Source: CAISIP01 sp031396205 (GTDB taxonomy: Bacteria; Pseudomonadota; Gammaproteobacteria; Burkholderiales; Burkholderiaceae_C). From it: DNA of 64,000 bases. Positions 42,857 through 54,200 of this stretch are shown in pieces; positions within the stretch are counted from its first letter, which is position 1, and each line of letters opens with the position of its first letter. The translations under genes were made by a program, and so were the position numbers. The notes beneath the pieces were generated by a model, which worked only from the letters and a program-made list of their open reading frames with translations, was not told the DNA's origin and searched no databases. The stretch spans positions 1 to 64,000 of the forward strand of contig JANNKH010000085.1 of the NCBI GenBank assembly GCA_031396205.1, read 5' to 3'.

Positions 42857-44145
42857 GCTTCAAACGCGAGATACCCGCCCACCATGGTGCAGCACACCCG
42901 CGAGCGCATCGCGTAGCCAGAAAACGGCGTGTGTTTGCCCTGGCTGCGCAGGTTGGCCGCGTTGATGACCCATTCCGGATTCGGGTCGTAGACACAGATG
43001 TCGGCCAGGCCACCGACGACCAGCTGGCCGCCACCCGATCGTGACGCGCCGCCGTTTCCCGCCATGATGCGCGCCGGCTCGCTGGTCAGGACCGCCAGCG
43101 CTCGGGACAACACGACGCCGGATTCGACGGCCCATTTCAGCGCCATGCCCAGCAGCAGTTCGAGACCGGTGGCGCCCGGCTCACTTTCCGCAAACGGCAA
43201 GGTCTTCTGGTCTTCGCCAACCGGATTGTGGTCCGACACCAGAGCATCGATGGTGCCATCGGCCAGCGCCTGGCGGATCGCATCGCGGTCGCGCTGCTGG
43301 CGCAGCGGCGGCATCAGGTGCGAGCGGCTGTCGAAATAGCCGATGTCGGTATCGACCAGATGCAGCGAATGGATGCTGGCATCGCAGGTCAGCGGCAGGC
43401 CCTCGGCCTTGGCCTGGCGCACCAGCGCCAGTCCGGCGGCACTGCTGAGTCGGCACAGGTGTACCCGCGCGCCGGTGGAGCGCATCAGCTCGACGATGGC
43501 AAAGATCGCAATCGTCTCGGCCGCCACCGGTATGCCGGTCAGGCCCATGCGGGTGGCCAGCGGCCCGCTGGCAACCACGCCGGTACCCAGGTCCCGGTCC
43601 TGCGGACGCAACCACACCGTATAGCCAAAGGTGCTGGCGTATTGCAACGCGCGCAACAGAATCTGCAGATTGGGCAATGGCACATCGGCCTGGGAAAACC
43701 CGACACAACCGGCCTGCGTCAACGTGACCATCTCGGTCAGCACGTCCCCGCGCAGGCCGCGCGTCAGTGCGCCGAGCGGAAATACCCGGCACTGGTGCAG
43801 CTTCTCCGAGCGGTAGCGCAGCATCTCGACCAGGCCCGGTTCGTCGAGCACCGGATCGGTGTCGGGCGGGCACACCAGGCTGGTGATGCCGCCGGCCACC
43901 GCCGCTCCCATTTCCGACTGCAGCATATGGGCGTGTTCGTGGCCGGGCTCACGCAGCCGCGCGGCCAGGTCCACCAGGCCGGGCGCGACGACGCAGTTGC
44001 TGGCGTCGATGGTCTTGTTGGGCAGGAAGTCCGCGCCAACCGCACCGATGGACACGATGCGACCCGCTGCCACGGCGACATCGGCCAGCTGGTCGAACCC
44101 GCTGGCCGGGTCCACCACCCTGCCGCCCTTGATCAGTATTTTCAT
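42853..44145 (-). CDS. pyrC: Dihydroorotase-like subunit PyrC' (metal ligands lost)
   Basis: The 430-residue protein aligns along its length with class I dihydroorotases, ending in a composite amidohydrolase fold. The metal-binding His-x-His of the family (D-x-H-x-H-L-R-x-P-G) is replaced by VDLAARLREPG, so both zinc histidines are gone. Such inactive PyrC' proteins are known next to pyrB in Pseudomonas and relatives, where they are needed to assemble active aspartate transcarbamoylase. The same role is inferred here. A separate active dihydroorotase must exist elsewhere. Confidence 0.85.
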   Translation of the reverse strand: MKILIKGGRVVDPASGFDQLADVAVAAGRIVSIGAVGADFLPNKTIDASNCVVAPGLVDLAARLREPGHEHAHMLQSEMGAAVAGGITSLVCPPDTDPVLDEPGLVEMLRYRSEKLHQCRVFPLGALTRGLRGDVLTEMVTLTQAGCVGFSQADVPLPNLQILLRALQYASTFGYTVWLRPQDRDLGTGVVASGPLATRMGLTGIPVAAETIAIFAIVELMRSTGARVHLCRLSSAAGLALVRQAKAEGLPLTCDASIHSLHLVDTDIGYFDSRSHLMPPLRQQRDRDAIRQALADGTIDALVSDHNPVGEDQKTLPFAESEPGATGLELLLGMALKWAVESGVVLSRALAVLTSEPARIMAGNGGASRSGGGQLVVGGLADICVYDPNPEWVINAANLRSQGKHTPFSGYAMRSRVCCTMVGGYLAFEA

Positions 44146-44166
44146 GACGCGTCCAGACCCATGGCT

Positions 44167-45132
44167 TTAACTTGCCTCGTTGCCGGCGACCAGGCTCATC
44201 ACCGCCATCCGCACTGCAATACCGAAAGTCACCTGCGGCAGGATCACGCTCTGCGCACCGTCGACCACCTCGGAGTCGATCTCCACGCCCCGGTTGATGG
44301 GTCCGGGATGCATGACGATCGCGTCGGGTTTGGCCAGTCGCAGGGTCTCGGCGGTCAGGCCGTAGCTCATGAAGAACTCCTGCGCCGAGGGCAACAGGGC
44401 GCCGCTCATGCGCTCGTTCTGCAGCCGCAACGTGATCACCACGTCGCAATCGCGAATGCCCTCGGCCAGCGTATGGCATACCCGCACGCCCATCTGCGCC
44501 ATGTCGGCCGGCACCAGGGTCTTGGGGCCGACCACCCGCACCTCGGCGCAGCCCAGCGTCGTGAGCGCATGGATGTCGGAACGCGCCACGCGCGAGTGCA
44601 GCACATCACCGACGATCGCCACCGTGAGGTTGGAAAAATCCTTCTTGTAGTGGCGGATCGTGAACATGTCCAGCAGACCCTGGGTCGGGTGCGCATGGCG
44701 CCCGTCGCCGGCATTGATCACGTGTACATGGGGCGCCACATGTTTGGCGATCAGGTAGGGTGCACCGGACTCGCTGTGGCGCACGACGAAGATATCGGCC
44801 GCCATCGCGCTCAGGTTGGCAATGGTGTCGAGCAGGGACTCGCCCTTGGAGGCCGACGAACGCGTGATATCGAGGTTGATGACGTCGGCGCTCAGCCGCT
44901 TGGCCGCGATCTCGAAGGTGGTGCGGGTGCGGGTGGAGTTCTCGAAGAACAGGTTGAACACACTGCGCCCGCGCAGCAGCGGCACCTTCTTGACGTCGCG
45001 GTCGTTGACGCTGACAAAGCTCTCCGCGGTGTCCAGCACCTGGCGCAGGATGCTGGCCGGCAGGCCTTCGATCGACAGCAGATGGACCAGCTCGCCATTC
45101 TTGTTCAACTGGGGATTTCGTCGGTACAACAC
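44167..45132 (-). CDS. pyrB: Aspartate carbamoyltransferase catalytic chain
   Basis: The protein has about 321 residues from the GTG at 45132; in-frame codons continue to 45183, but the family N-terminus fits the shorter form. Carbamoyl-phosphate site FENSTRTRTTFE, then SSASKGESLLDT, the NAGDGRHAHPTQGLLD motif, and MHPGPINRGVE near the end are all present. It makes N-carbamoyl-L-aspartate, the second step of pyrimidine synthesis. It lies between pyrR and pyrC' on the same strand. The bacterial class with a PyrC' partner forms a large dodecameric complex. Confidence 0.93.
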   Translation of the reverse strand: MLYRRNPQLNKNGELVHLLSIEGLPASILRQVLDTAESFVSVNDRDVKKVPLLRGRSVFNLFFENSTRTRTTFEIAAKRLSADVINLDITRSSASKGESLLDTIANLSAMAADIFVVRHSESGAPYLIAKHVAPHVHVINAGDGRHAHPTQGLLDMFTIRHYKKDFSNLTVAIVGDVLHSRVARSDIHALTTLGCAEVRVVGPKTLVPADMAQMGVRVCHTLAEGIRDCDVVITLRLQNERMSGALLPSAQEFFMSYGLTAETLRLAKPDAIVMHPGPINRGVEIDSEVVDGAQSVILPQVTFGIAVRMAVMSLVAGNEAS

Positions 45133-45189
45133 GCTGCGCCCTTCTCGGTGTCTAGGCCGTTCGCCGGCGATCGCGTGCGGCAATAGGCA

Positions 45190-45735
45190 TCATGGCCGGT
45201 CCTCGATGACGACCGACAGAACGCCCGCCGCATCCCGGCGCATGGTGACCGACTTGCTGGCCGGCAACACCACGCGCGCGGCGGCAAAATCGGCCTGGAT
45301 CGGCAGTTCGCGTCCATTGCGCTCGACCAGCACTGCCAGCATCACGCTGGCCGGCCGGCCGAAGTCGTACAGCTCATTGACCACGGCCCGAATGGTGCGA
45401 CCGGTGTACAGCACGTCATCGATCACGATGATGTGCGCGCCGTTGACATCAAAGCCCAACCGGGTCGGTTCGCGCGCAGACAGGCCACGCTGGGCGAAAT
45501 CGTCACGGTGCATCGCCGACGACAACACACCATGCTCGCCCGGCATGTTCAGGTCGGCCTGCAAACGCTGCGCCAGCCAGGCACCGCCGGTGGCAATACC
45601 CACCAGCCGCGCATCGGGTCGGCGCAAGGCCCCGACGCCCTTGACCAGGGCCTGGTAGAGCGCGGGCGCGTCACGCACGGCATCGGCAGCCGCCCCGGCC
45701 TGTGCGGCGTTGTCTGGCGCTGCCGAGGGCGTCAT
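45190..45735 (-). CDS. pyrR: Pyrimidine operon regulator / uracil phosphoribosyltransferase
   Basis: The 181-residue type I phosphoribosyltransferase has the PRPP loop VIDDVLYTGRTIRAVVNELY and the GGAWLA motif. In Gram-positive bacteria PyrR attenuates pyr mRNA; in betaproteobacteria a protein of this family heads pyrB-pyrC' and may act likewise or serve as an uracil phosphoribosyltransferase. The start ATG at 45735 overlaps the ruvX stop (ATGA). No obvious anti-terminator structure was identified by eye. Confidence 0.88.
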   Translation of the reverse strand: MTPSAAPDNAAQAGAAADAVRDAPALYQALVKGVGALRRPDARLVGIATGGAWLAQRLQADLNMPGEHGVLSSAMHRDDFAQRGLSAREPTRLGFDVNGAHIIVIDDVLYTGRTIRAVVNELYDFGRPASVMLAVLVERNGRELPIQADFAAARVVLPASKSVTMRRDAAGVLSVVIEDRP

Positions 45736-46157
45736 GGGGCGCTGCGCAAGAATTGCTCAAGGATGATGCAGGCCGCGCCGGCATCGGGATCATGGACGCC
45801 ATTGGACAAGGCTTCGGTCGTGCTGTAGCGCTCGTCCACCTCGAACACCGGCAACTTGAATCGGCTGCGCAGTGCGCGGGCGAACTTGCGCGCAAGCAGG
45901 GTGTTCTGGTGTTCGGCGCCATCGGGATGCAGCGGAATGCCGACCACCAGGGCCTGCGGCTGCCATTCATCGAGTTGCAGCCCGATCTGATCGAGCCGGC
46001 GCTGCGTCTCGCGGGCCTGTATCGTGGGCAGTGGCCGCGCCTGGCCCAGCAGCCGCGACGCATAGGCCACGCCGGTACGCCGGGTACCGAAATCGAGCGC
46101 CATGAAGGTCAACAAGTCGGCAGCCACCAACGAACGTGGCGCCTGCAGCTCAGGCAT
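45732..46157 (-). CDS. ruvX: Putative pre-16S rRNA nuclease / Holliday-junction resolvase-like RuvX (YqgF)
   Basis: The 141-residue protein has the RNase-H-like YqgF fold: FMALDFGTRRTGVA near residue 17 with the first catalytic Asp, ALVVGIPLHPDG, and VDERYSTTEA with the second acidic pair. It is implicated in trimming the 5' end of 16S rRNA. The start at 46157 overlaps yqgE by eight bases. This yqgE-ruvX-pyrR order is typical of betaproteobacteria. Confidence 0.9.
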   Translation of the reverse strand: MPELQAPRSLVAADLLTFMALDFGTRRTGVAYASRLLGQARPLPTIQARETQRRLDQIGLQLDEWQPQALVVGIPLHPDGAEHQNTLLARKFARALRSRFKLPVFEVDERYSTTEALSNGVHDPDAGAACIILEQFLRSAP

Positions 46158-46749
46158 GACCCGCCTGTGGCGACAACATCCATACCTGCAACCCCAGCAG
46201 ACCCAGGGCCTTGTCGTAGCGCTGGTCCACCGGCGTATCGAATATAACTGCCCGGTCGGCATCCACCGTCAGCCAGCTGTTGTCGCCCAGTTCGGCTTCC
46301 AGTTGCCCCTCGCCCCAGGCCGAATAGCCCAGGGACACCAGCACCCGGCGCGGTCCGTTGCCGGTGGACAGTGCCTCGAGCACGTCCTTGGAGGTAGTCA
46401 TTTCCAGCCCGCCGGGTATCGACATGGTGGAGGCATACACCGACTCATCGGGTTTGTCGGCCTCGGCAAAAAAAGGCTCGTGCAACACGAAGCCGCGATC
46501 GGTCTGGACCGGGCCGCCGCGGAACACCGGCAGCTGCAGCAGGTCGTCGCGCCCCAGTGGCAGCTGCACCTTGTCAAACAGGCCCTGGAGATTGATGTCG
46601 CTGGGCTTGTTGATCACCAGGCCCAAGGCGCCGCGTTCGCTGTGCTCGCACACGTACACCACGCTGCGCGAGAATGCCACATCTTCAAGGCCGGGCATGG
46701 CGATCAGGAAATGATTCGTCAGGTTGATCGGCGCAGAATCGTCGGGCAT
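46150..46749 (-). CDS. yqgE: UPF0301/AlgH family protein YqgE
   Basis: The 199-residue cytoplasmic protein has the family's NHFLIAMPGLEDVAFSRSVV, YVCEHSERGALGLVINKP, FRGGPVQTDRGFVLH and GYSAWGEGQLEAEL segments in order. The biochemical function is not established. It is conserved upstream of ruvX in many proteobacteria and is divergent from the photolyase gene here. Confidence 0.9.
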   Translation of the reverse strand: MPDDSAPINLTNHFLIAMPGLEDVAFSRSVVYVCEHSERGALGLVINKPSDINLQGLFDKVQLPLGRDDLLQLPVFRGGPVQTDRGFVLHEPFFAEADKPDESVYASTMSIPGGLEMTTSKDVLEALSTGNGPRRVLVSLGYSAWGEGQLEAELGDNSWLTVDADRAVIFDTPVDQRYDKALGLLGLQVWMLSPQAGHA

Positions 46750-46770
46750 GCAGGAATTTTAACGGCCCCC

Positions 46771-48276
46771 ATGAACAAGTCCTTCGGTACCGGCCTGGTA
46801 TGGTTGCGGCGCGATCTGCGCATCGACGATAACGCCGCTTTGCACCTGGCGCTGACGGCGTGTCGGCAGGTCCATTGCGCCTTTGTTTTCGACACCGCCA
46901 TCCTGGACCCGCTGCCCCGCGCCGACAGGCGGGTCGAGTTCATCCGCGAATCGCTGGTCGACCTGGACAACGCGCTGCGCGCAGCCAGCGGCCATCCGCA
47001 CGCCGGATTGCTGGTGCGCCAGGGCGCGGCCGTTGCGACGATCGTCGCATTGGCGCGCGAGTTGGGCGTGCAATCGGTCTTTTGCGCCCACGACTATGAG
47101 CCGGCGGCCATCGAGCGCGACCGCATGGTCCTGGGCGCGCTGGCCCAGGCCGGGATCGCGATGCACTCCGTCAAGGACCATGTCGTGTTCGAGGCGCGCG
47201 AGTTGCTGACCCGCGCCGGCACACCCTACACCGTATTCACGCCGTACAAGAAGGAATGGCTGGCGCGGGTCGACGAACACCGATTGCGCAGCCATGATTG
47301 CCTGGTGCACATCCATGCGCTGGCCGACCGGCCCGAGGCGCTGCGGCGGGACGTTCCGACCCTGGCACAGATCGGTTTCGAGAAAACCAACCTGTCGCGA
47401 CTGCGCATTCCGGCCGGCAGCACCGGTGCGCGCAGCCTGTTTGCCGAGTTTTTCGAGCGCATGGACCAGTACCACGCAACACGCGACTTTCCCGCGTTCA
47501 AGGGGCCGAGCTATCTGGGCGTGCATCTGCGTTTTGGCACCGTATCGATCCGCCGGCTTGCGGCGACCGCGCTGCAGGCCAGTATCGCCGGCAGTGCCGG
47601 CGCGTCGGTCTGGCTCGGCGAACTGGTCTGGCGCGAGTTCTATTTCCAGATCCTGGCCAACTTTCCACATGTGGCGCAGTCATGCTTCAAGCCCGAATAC
47701 GACGCGATCCGATGGGCCCATGGCGCCAAGGCGGATGCGCTGTTCCGCGCCTGGTGCGAAGGCCGCACCGGCTACCCGATCGTCGACGCCGCGATGGCGC
47801 AGATCAACCAGACCGGCTACATGCACAACCGGCTGCGCATGGTGGCCGCCAGCTTCCTGGTCAAGGACCTGGGGCTGGACTGGCGCAGGGGTGAGCAATA
47901 CTTCGCCGAAAAACTCAACGACTTCGACCTGGCCGCCAACAACGGCGGCTGGCAATGGGTGGCCTCGACCGGCTGCGATGCACAACCGTGGTTTCGCGTC
48001 TTCAACCCGACCCGCCAAAGCGAGCGATTCGATCCGCAGGGCAAGTTCATCCAGCGCTATCTGCCGCAGCTGGCCAGGTTGCCGGCGGCGTCCCTGCATG
48101 CGCCATGGCTCTGTGGTGCTCTGGTACTGGAATCGGCCGATGTGCGACTGGGCAAGAACTACCCGGCACCGATCGTGGACCACGATGCCGCCCGGCAACA
48201 AACGCTCGCCCGCTACGACGGGGTGCGCAGACCCTCAACCGAGCATCCATCGGCGCGAAGCACCAAGCGCAAATAG
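46771..48276 (+). CDS. phrB: Deoxyribodipyrimidine photolyase (class I CPD)
   Basis: The 501-residue protein starts MNKSFGTGLVWLRRDLRIDD, with an N-terminal antenna-cofactor Rossmann domain and a C-terminal FAD domain. The FAD/DNA contacts appear in WLGELVWREFYFQIL, ARTGYPIVDAAM-like sequence (RTGYPIVDAAM), HNRLRMVAASFL and DLAANNGGWQWVASTG, with the Trp residues of the electron chain. It repairs cyclobutane pyrimidine dimers with blue light. Convergent with chpA, with a 16-base gap. Confidence 0.92.
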   Translation: MNKSFGTGLVWLRRDLRIDDNAALHLALTACRQVHCAFVFDTAILDPLPRADRRVEFIRESLVDLDNALRAASGHPHAGLLVRQGAAVATIVALARELGVQSVFCAHDYEPAAIERDRMVLGALAQAGIAMHSVKDHVVFEARELLTRAGTPYTVFTPYKKEWLARVDEHRLRSHDCLVHIHALADRPEALRRDVPTLAQIGFEKTNLSRLRIPAGSTGARSLFAEFFERMDQYHATRDFPAFKGPSYLGVHLRFGTVSIRRLAATALQASIAGSAGASVWLGELVWREFYFQILANFPHVAQSCFKPEYDAIRWAHGAKADALFRAWCEGRTGYPIVDAAMAQINQTGYMHNRLRMVAASFLVKDLGLDWRRGEQYFAEKLNDFDLAANNGGWQWVASTGCDAQPWFRVFNPTRQSERFDPQGKFIQRYLPQLARLPAASLHAPWLCGALVLESADVRLGKNYPAPIVDHDAARQQTLARYDGVRRPSTEHPSARSTKRK

Positions 48277-48292
48277 GACGCTTGGGTCGGGT

Positions 48293-51200
48293 TCAGACGG
48301 CGCTTTCCGCCTCGACCGGTACCGCGCAGTAATGCCGGATCAAGCCCAGCAGTTCGTCCTCCGCATACGGCTTGCCCAGGTAATGGTCGACGCCCAGTTG
48401 CTGTGCATGCTCGCGGTGTTTCTCGGCAATGCGCGAGGTGATCATGATGATCGGCAGGCCGCGCATGCGCTCGTCGCCGCGGATGTTGCGCGCCAGGTCG
48501 AAGCCGTCCATGCGCGGCATCTCGATGTCGGACAACACCACCGAGGGCAATTCATCCTGCAACTTGGTCAGCGCCTGCAGACCGTCGTTGGCCAGCACCA
48601 CCCGGTAACCCTCGCGCAACAGCAGCCGCTGGGTGACGCGTCGCACCGTGATGGAGTCGTCGACCACCATCACCAGCGGCGTGCCGGAACTGGCCAATGC
48701 AGCAGCCGGCGCAACCAGCGACTGGCCACCGGCGCCAGCCGTGACTTGGGCGGCGGCAAGCGACTGGCGCGCTCCGGCCTGCAACTGCAATGCCGGCTCG
48801 CCGTACACCGTGGCCAGCGCAACCGGGTTGTAGATCAGCACAACCGCGCCCGAGGCCAGCACCGACATGCCGGTCAAGCCCGGCATGCGCGAAAGCTGCG
48901 GCCCCAGGTTCTTGACCACCACCTCCTGGTTGCCCAGCACTTCGTCCACATGCACGGCAACCCGGCGGCCCGCACTGCGAAACACCACCACTGCCTTGTG
49001 CCTTTGCGGCAGCGCCGCGCTGATGCCCGAGACCTGCAGCAAGGCGCCCGCCCAGAAAAACGGCATCTGCTCGCCACCGTGGGCGAACTGTTGCGCTTCG
49101 TAGGCGTTGTCGATCTCCTGCGTGGGGACCCGGCGCACGATCTCGACCAGATTGGATGGCACACCCAATGACACGTCGCCGATCCGCAGCATCACCACCT
49201 GCGTGACGGCGGTCGTGAGTGGCACGACCAGCTTGAACTGCGTGCCCCGCCCCAGCTCGCTGGTGGTTTCGATCCGACCGCCGAGGGCATCGACCTGCGA
49301 ACGCACCACGTCCAGGCCAATGCCACGGCCCGACAACTCGGTCACATTCTCGGCAGTGGAGAAACCGGCGGCAAACACCAGGTTGGCGGTTTCGTCATCG
49401 CCCAGCTCCTGGTAGGCCGCAACCAGGCCCTTGGAGACGGCCTTGGTACGAATGAGCGCCAGATCGAGACCCGCGCCATCATCGGAGAACACCGCCTGGA
49501 CATCGTTGCCATCCTGAAGCAGCGCGATGGTGATGGTCCCGACGGCCGGCTTGCCGGCAGCCTCGCGTTTTGCAGGGCTTTCGATGCCGTGGTCGATCGC
49601 GTTGCGCAACATGTGTTCGAACGCCGGCACCATGCGCTCGAGCACGCTGCGGTCGAGCTCCATCGAGCCGCCCTCGATATCCAGCTTGACCTGCTTGCCG
49701 ACGTCCTTGGCGGTCTGGCGCACCACACCGTACAGCCGCTCGGAAATCGATTCGAACTCGATCATGCGGGTACGCAGCAGGTCACGCTGCAACTCGCGCG
49801 CCTGGCGCGCCTGGGCAATCAGGTCGTCCTCGGCGCCCTGCATCGCCCGTTGTAGCTGGCGCTGCACGGTGGCAACGTCCGACACCGACTCGGCCATGAT
49901 GCGGGTCAGTTCCTGGACCCGTGTGAAACGATCGAACTCCAGCGGGTCGAACTCGCGCGCCTGGTCCTTGGCCTGCGCCATGCGCGACTGCATCTGGGTC
50001 TCGGACTGCAGTTCGATCTCGCGCAGTTGCTCGCGCAGCCGATCCAAGTTGCCGGTCAAATCCTTGAGCGAGGCGCGCATTTGCGCCACACGCCCGTCCA
50101 TACGCGAACGGGTGATGATCACCTCGCCCGCCTGATTCACCAGACGGTCGAGCAGCGCCGCCGGCACCCGCACACTTTGCGCCGTTGCCGGACGCACCGG
50201 GCTCGCAGCCGCTGACGCGCGGTCGCGGGAACGCCTCTCGGACACTGTCGGCGCTGTCTGCCGGGTATCGGCCGTGGCTACATCCACCAGCACCGGGCCG
50301 GCTGCGTCGAGCGGAGTCTCGGTCTGCGGCGCGTCCTTGCGCCGGCGAACAAAGGCGCACAGGCCCTCGAACAATGCATGCAGGTTGTCGAAGCGACCCA
50401 GCATTGGTTCGATGCGGCCGGCCGCCACCGACTCTGATCCGAGCGCCTCGATCGCGGACTCCATGCGATGCGTCATGTCGCCCAGACGCATGGCGCCGGC
50501 CAGGCGCGCGCTGCCCTTGAGGGTGTGCAGTACGCGCAGCGCTTCGGTGCGCGCCCTGCGGTCGTCGGGCTGCGCCAGCCACTGGCGCAACGCCGCGCCC
50601 AGTTTCGGCAACAGCTCGGCCGCTTCTTCCTCGAAGATCGGGAACAGGTCGGCATCCAGCGCGTCGACCGCGTCCGAATGCTCGTCGGTGGCGACGATCA
50701 GTGGCGCCGCGCCGGCTTGCACTGTTCCACCCAGGGCCTGAGCGGCTTCCTGGCCGGTGTCTGTCGCCGATGCCTCGCCATCCAGGTCGGCCTTCAGCAC
50801 TGCGCGCAGCGCCAGCGCAATATCGGGGTTCGGGTCCTTCAGGAAACCGGCGGCAAACTGGTGCAGCAAGCGACGGATTTCCTCGGCTGCCAGATTGAAC
50901 GTCTGCGCGTGCTCAGGCAAGCCCTTGCGATGCAACTGCACATGCGACAAGGCCCGCTCGAGTAACCGAGCCAGCCCGGCAACCGCCGTGAAACCCACCG
51001 TGCCGGAACTGCCGCCCAGTGCATGGGCCAGGCCGACCGTTGAATCGCGCATCGTCTGGTCAAGCTCCAGCGCCCACTCGCTGAGTTCGGTCAGCAGTCG
51101 ACGCGACCATTCGTCGGCTTCGTTCAGGTAGACGTTGTACAGCGGAATGCCGATGCGCAAGTCGCCAATCACCTTGACCTGCTCGTCAGGCCCTTCCGTC

Positions 51201-54200
51201 AGATCGCCTGCATCAACTGCATCGGCGTCGGCCGCAAACGTCGTGTCGGCTAGCGCAAATGGATCACTGCCATCGTCGGCAAGCAGTGCGCCGCGTTCCG
51301 TCTCGACCTCGTCCTGCGTTCGCGCCCGGACGGGCTCTGGCTGCCAGGCCTCACCAAAACCGAAGTCGAACGATTCGAGCGACAAGTCGTCCGAACCAGG
51401 TACTTTTTTTTTTGCGGACTCCTCGGCGGGCGTCCCGGCGTCGTCAACCGACGGCGCCTGCGTATCGTCGAAAGTGCGGGTCGGCTGGAACTCCTGCGCC
51501 GGTGTCGGTTGCCCGGACGGCGCGAACACCTGCGTCGCGTCAAACGTGGCTGCTGCCACCGGTGTTTCAGCTTCCGGCTCTGCAATCGATTCGGCCGCAA
51601 GTTCGGCAGCAGTATCCGATGCCTGCGGCAGTTCGGATGCCCGGAACATCTCGGTCGCCATGAACTCGGGGCTGACCAACATACCCGGGTCCTGTTCGGT
51701 CGCAGGCCGCGATTGCGCGAACTCGGACGGCAACTCGGAGAGGTCCGCATCGAGACGCGTTAGCACACCATCATCGGAATCGATGCTGTCGGCAAATACC
51801 GTTTCGGCAGCCGCGGTGAATGCTTCGGACTCGCGGTCCGGTTCAAGTTCTGTTGCCGGCGCCGACTCAGGCCCGACAACCGGCTGCAGCGCAATCGGCG
51901 CCAGCGATTCAGGTGTTGGCGCCACTGGGGCTGGCTCCACGCCGGTCACCAGGGCGGCGCTTGTATCGGCCGGCGGCACGACTTCGGCGCTTGGCTGAAC
52001 TTGCTGCAGGGCCGCCGCCGGGGGCTCCAGCGGCACTCGCCGCTCGTCGACACGCATCGCGTCCGCTGCCAGGCGAAACGGTTGCGCTGACCAGCGCGCT
52101 GCGGTGCCAGCTGCGATGTCCTCCACCCACTCACTGAACTGGTGCATGGCTTCGCCGCACAACAGCTGCAGTTCCACGCTGGCCGGCTTCTGGTCGGCAA
52201 GCCAGGTATTGACCAACTGCTCCATCGCCCACCCCGCCTCGCCGAATTCCATCAGTCCGACCATGCGCGAACTGCCCTTGAGCGTATGGAAGGCTCGGCG
52301 CAATGTCGTCTGCTCGCCCAGGTCATCGGGAGCGGCATGGAGCGCGGCAACCGCCAGCAGCCCGGTTTGGACGACTTCGCGCGCTTCTTCCAGGAATATC
52401 TCGCGCATTTCTGCGTCTTCGTCGGCCAGGGCTACGGCTGCGGGCGCAAGCGGCGCGGCTGTCGGCGCCACGGGCGTCGGTGCTGCCGGCGGCACCGATG
52501 CAGTGATGGGCTCTGGCACCGGCGCGGCGGGCGCGGCGGCCGGCGCGATCGCCTCGGCCTTCTCGCGCCCCATCAGCGGGCGGAACTCGGCAAGTTCTTC
52601 GTCATAGACGAAGAGCTGCTTGGCCAGCGCGCGCTGGTAACTCAGCATGTCGATCAGGAAACCCATCGCACCCAGGCTGTTGCCGAGTTTCTCGAACACA
52701 CCCAAGGCGCCGTCCTGCACCTGATCGACCAGAAATTTCTCGACGCTGTCGCGCATGCGCCGCGCCGCGATCGAGGCCTGATCCAGGCCGAGCACCGAGA
52801 ACACACCGCGCATCTGGGCCAACTGGCTGGGTACCTCATGCAAAGGCGCGCGCTGCTCCGGATTGCGGAAAAACTGATCGAGCGACTTCTCGACCTGCGC
52901 CAGCGTGTTGCGCAACTCATCCACCACGCTGCCCATGGTCTGGCGGTCGCTGACGCGTCGGTACAGCTCCTCCATCCACGGTTCCATCGGCTCGGGTAGC
53001 GCACCACCAATCACGCGGTCCAGTCGCTGAGCCAGGCGTGCGCAGCGTTGCGCCATCTGGGTATCGGTCGGATCCAGGTCTTCGTAGGCAGCCTCCAGGT
53101 ACAGGACAGCAGTGGCGACCTCCATCGCGATTGCGGCATTGGGCGATTCGCCGGAGCGGGACGTCGTCTCGACCGCGCGCGTCAGCGCTCGCGCCAGTTC
53201 GGCGCTGTCGGGATGCAGCTTGAGCATCGACTCGGCAACCGCAGCGAACTGGTCAGAGGCCTGCTTGATGAGTGCGGCATCGCCACCAGCCAGCGTCGCC
53301 CAGGTCTCGGTGGCCGACGCAATGCGCTTGCGCGCCTGCACCAGCAATGCCGGATCGAAGCGCCCGAACTGCGCGACCGAGTAATCCAGCGCACGCGTCT
53401 GCGAGAGGCCATATGCCGCGCGCAAGGCCGCCAGCACCGGTGCATCCGCGTCCTGGGCCGGAACCGCATGGGCGCAATAAAACAGCAGGTCCTGCGCCAG
53501 CCGGTCGATCACTGCCGAATCGCCACGCGCCAAGGTCGTGTACTGGGAGATCACACGCGATGCGGTGCGCTTGACGTAAACATCGGAGGGGCATAGTCCC
53601 CGGCGGATCGCCTCGAAGAATGCGGCACTGATCTTCCAAAACACCCGCGGCTCGAGATCGGCGGCGGCTGCGGCCAGCCCCCGGCTGATCTGGCACATCA
53701 TGCCCGCCGCGATCGGATCGCCCGATCGCACGACCTTGAGCACCGCCCGGTCCACCCGGGTACGCACCGACGGCTCGTACTGCAAGGGTGGCACACCAGC
53801 GGGAAGCGCGGCATCGATCCAGCGCCACTCCTGCGACCACAGGTCCGCCGGATGGACCCGGTCACCGCCGACCAGATCCATCACGTCGCGGTACTGCGGA
53901 AACAGTGCTACGGCCGACGTCTGCCGCCCTTTGAGCACGCTTTCAAGATACTCCGACAGCGCGAAGCTGGCGCGCTCGACCTTATTGGCGGCATCGTCGC
54001 TGCACAACTCCGGACGCTGGACAAACTTCTGCGCCAGCGCCTCCATCGAACGCAATACCTTGGCGGGAGCGCCCAGTCCCACCATCTCCAGCGCGCCCAC
54101 GGCCTGGTGCAGCTGCTGGCGCGCAATACGCAACTGGCTGGCATCGAGTTCGGCCAGGTCGTTGCCGCGCGCCAACTCGGCGTCACGTACAAAACGCCGC

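Noticed and set aside
42853..44145. Calling the dihydroorotase homologue a pseudogene because the metal ligands are missing
   Set aside because: The frame is intact, operon overlaps are kept, and inactive PyrC' partners of PyrB are an established class.
43228..45186. A plus-strand open frame of about 650 codons antisense to pyrC' and pyrB
   Set aside because: It has repetitive Gln/His/Arg-rich composition typical of antisense frames in GC-rich genes, no family resemblance, and lies wholly opposite two clear genes.
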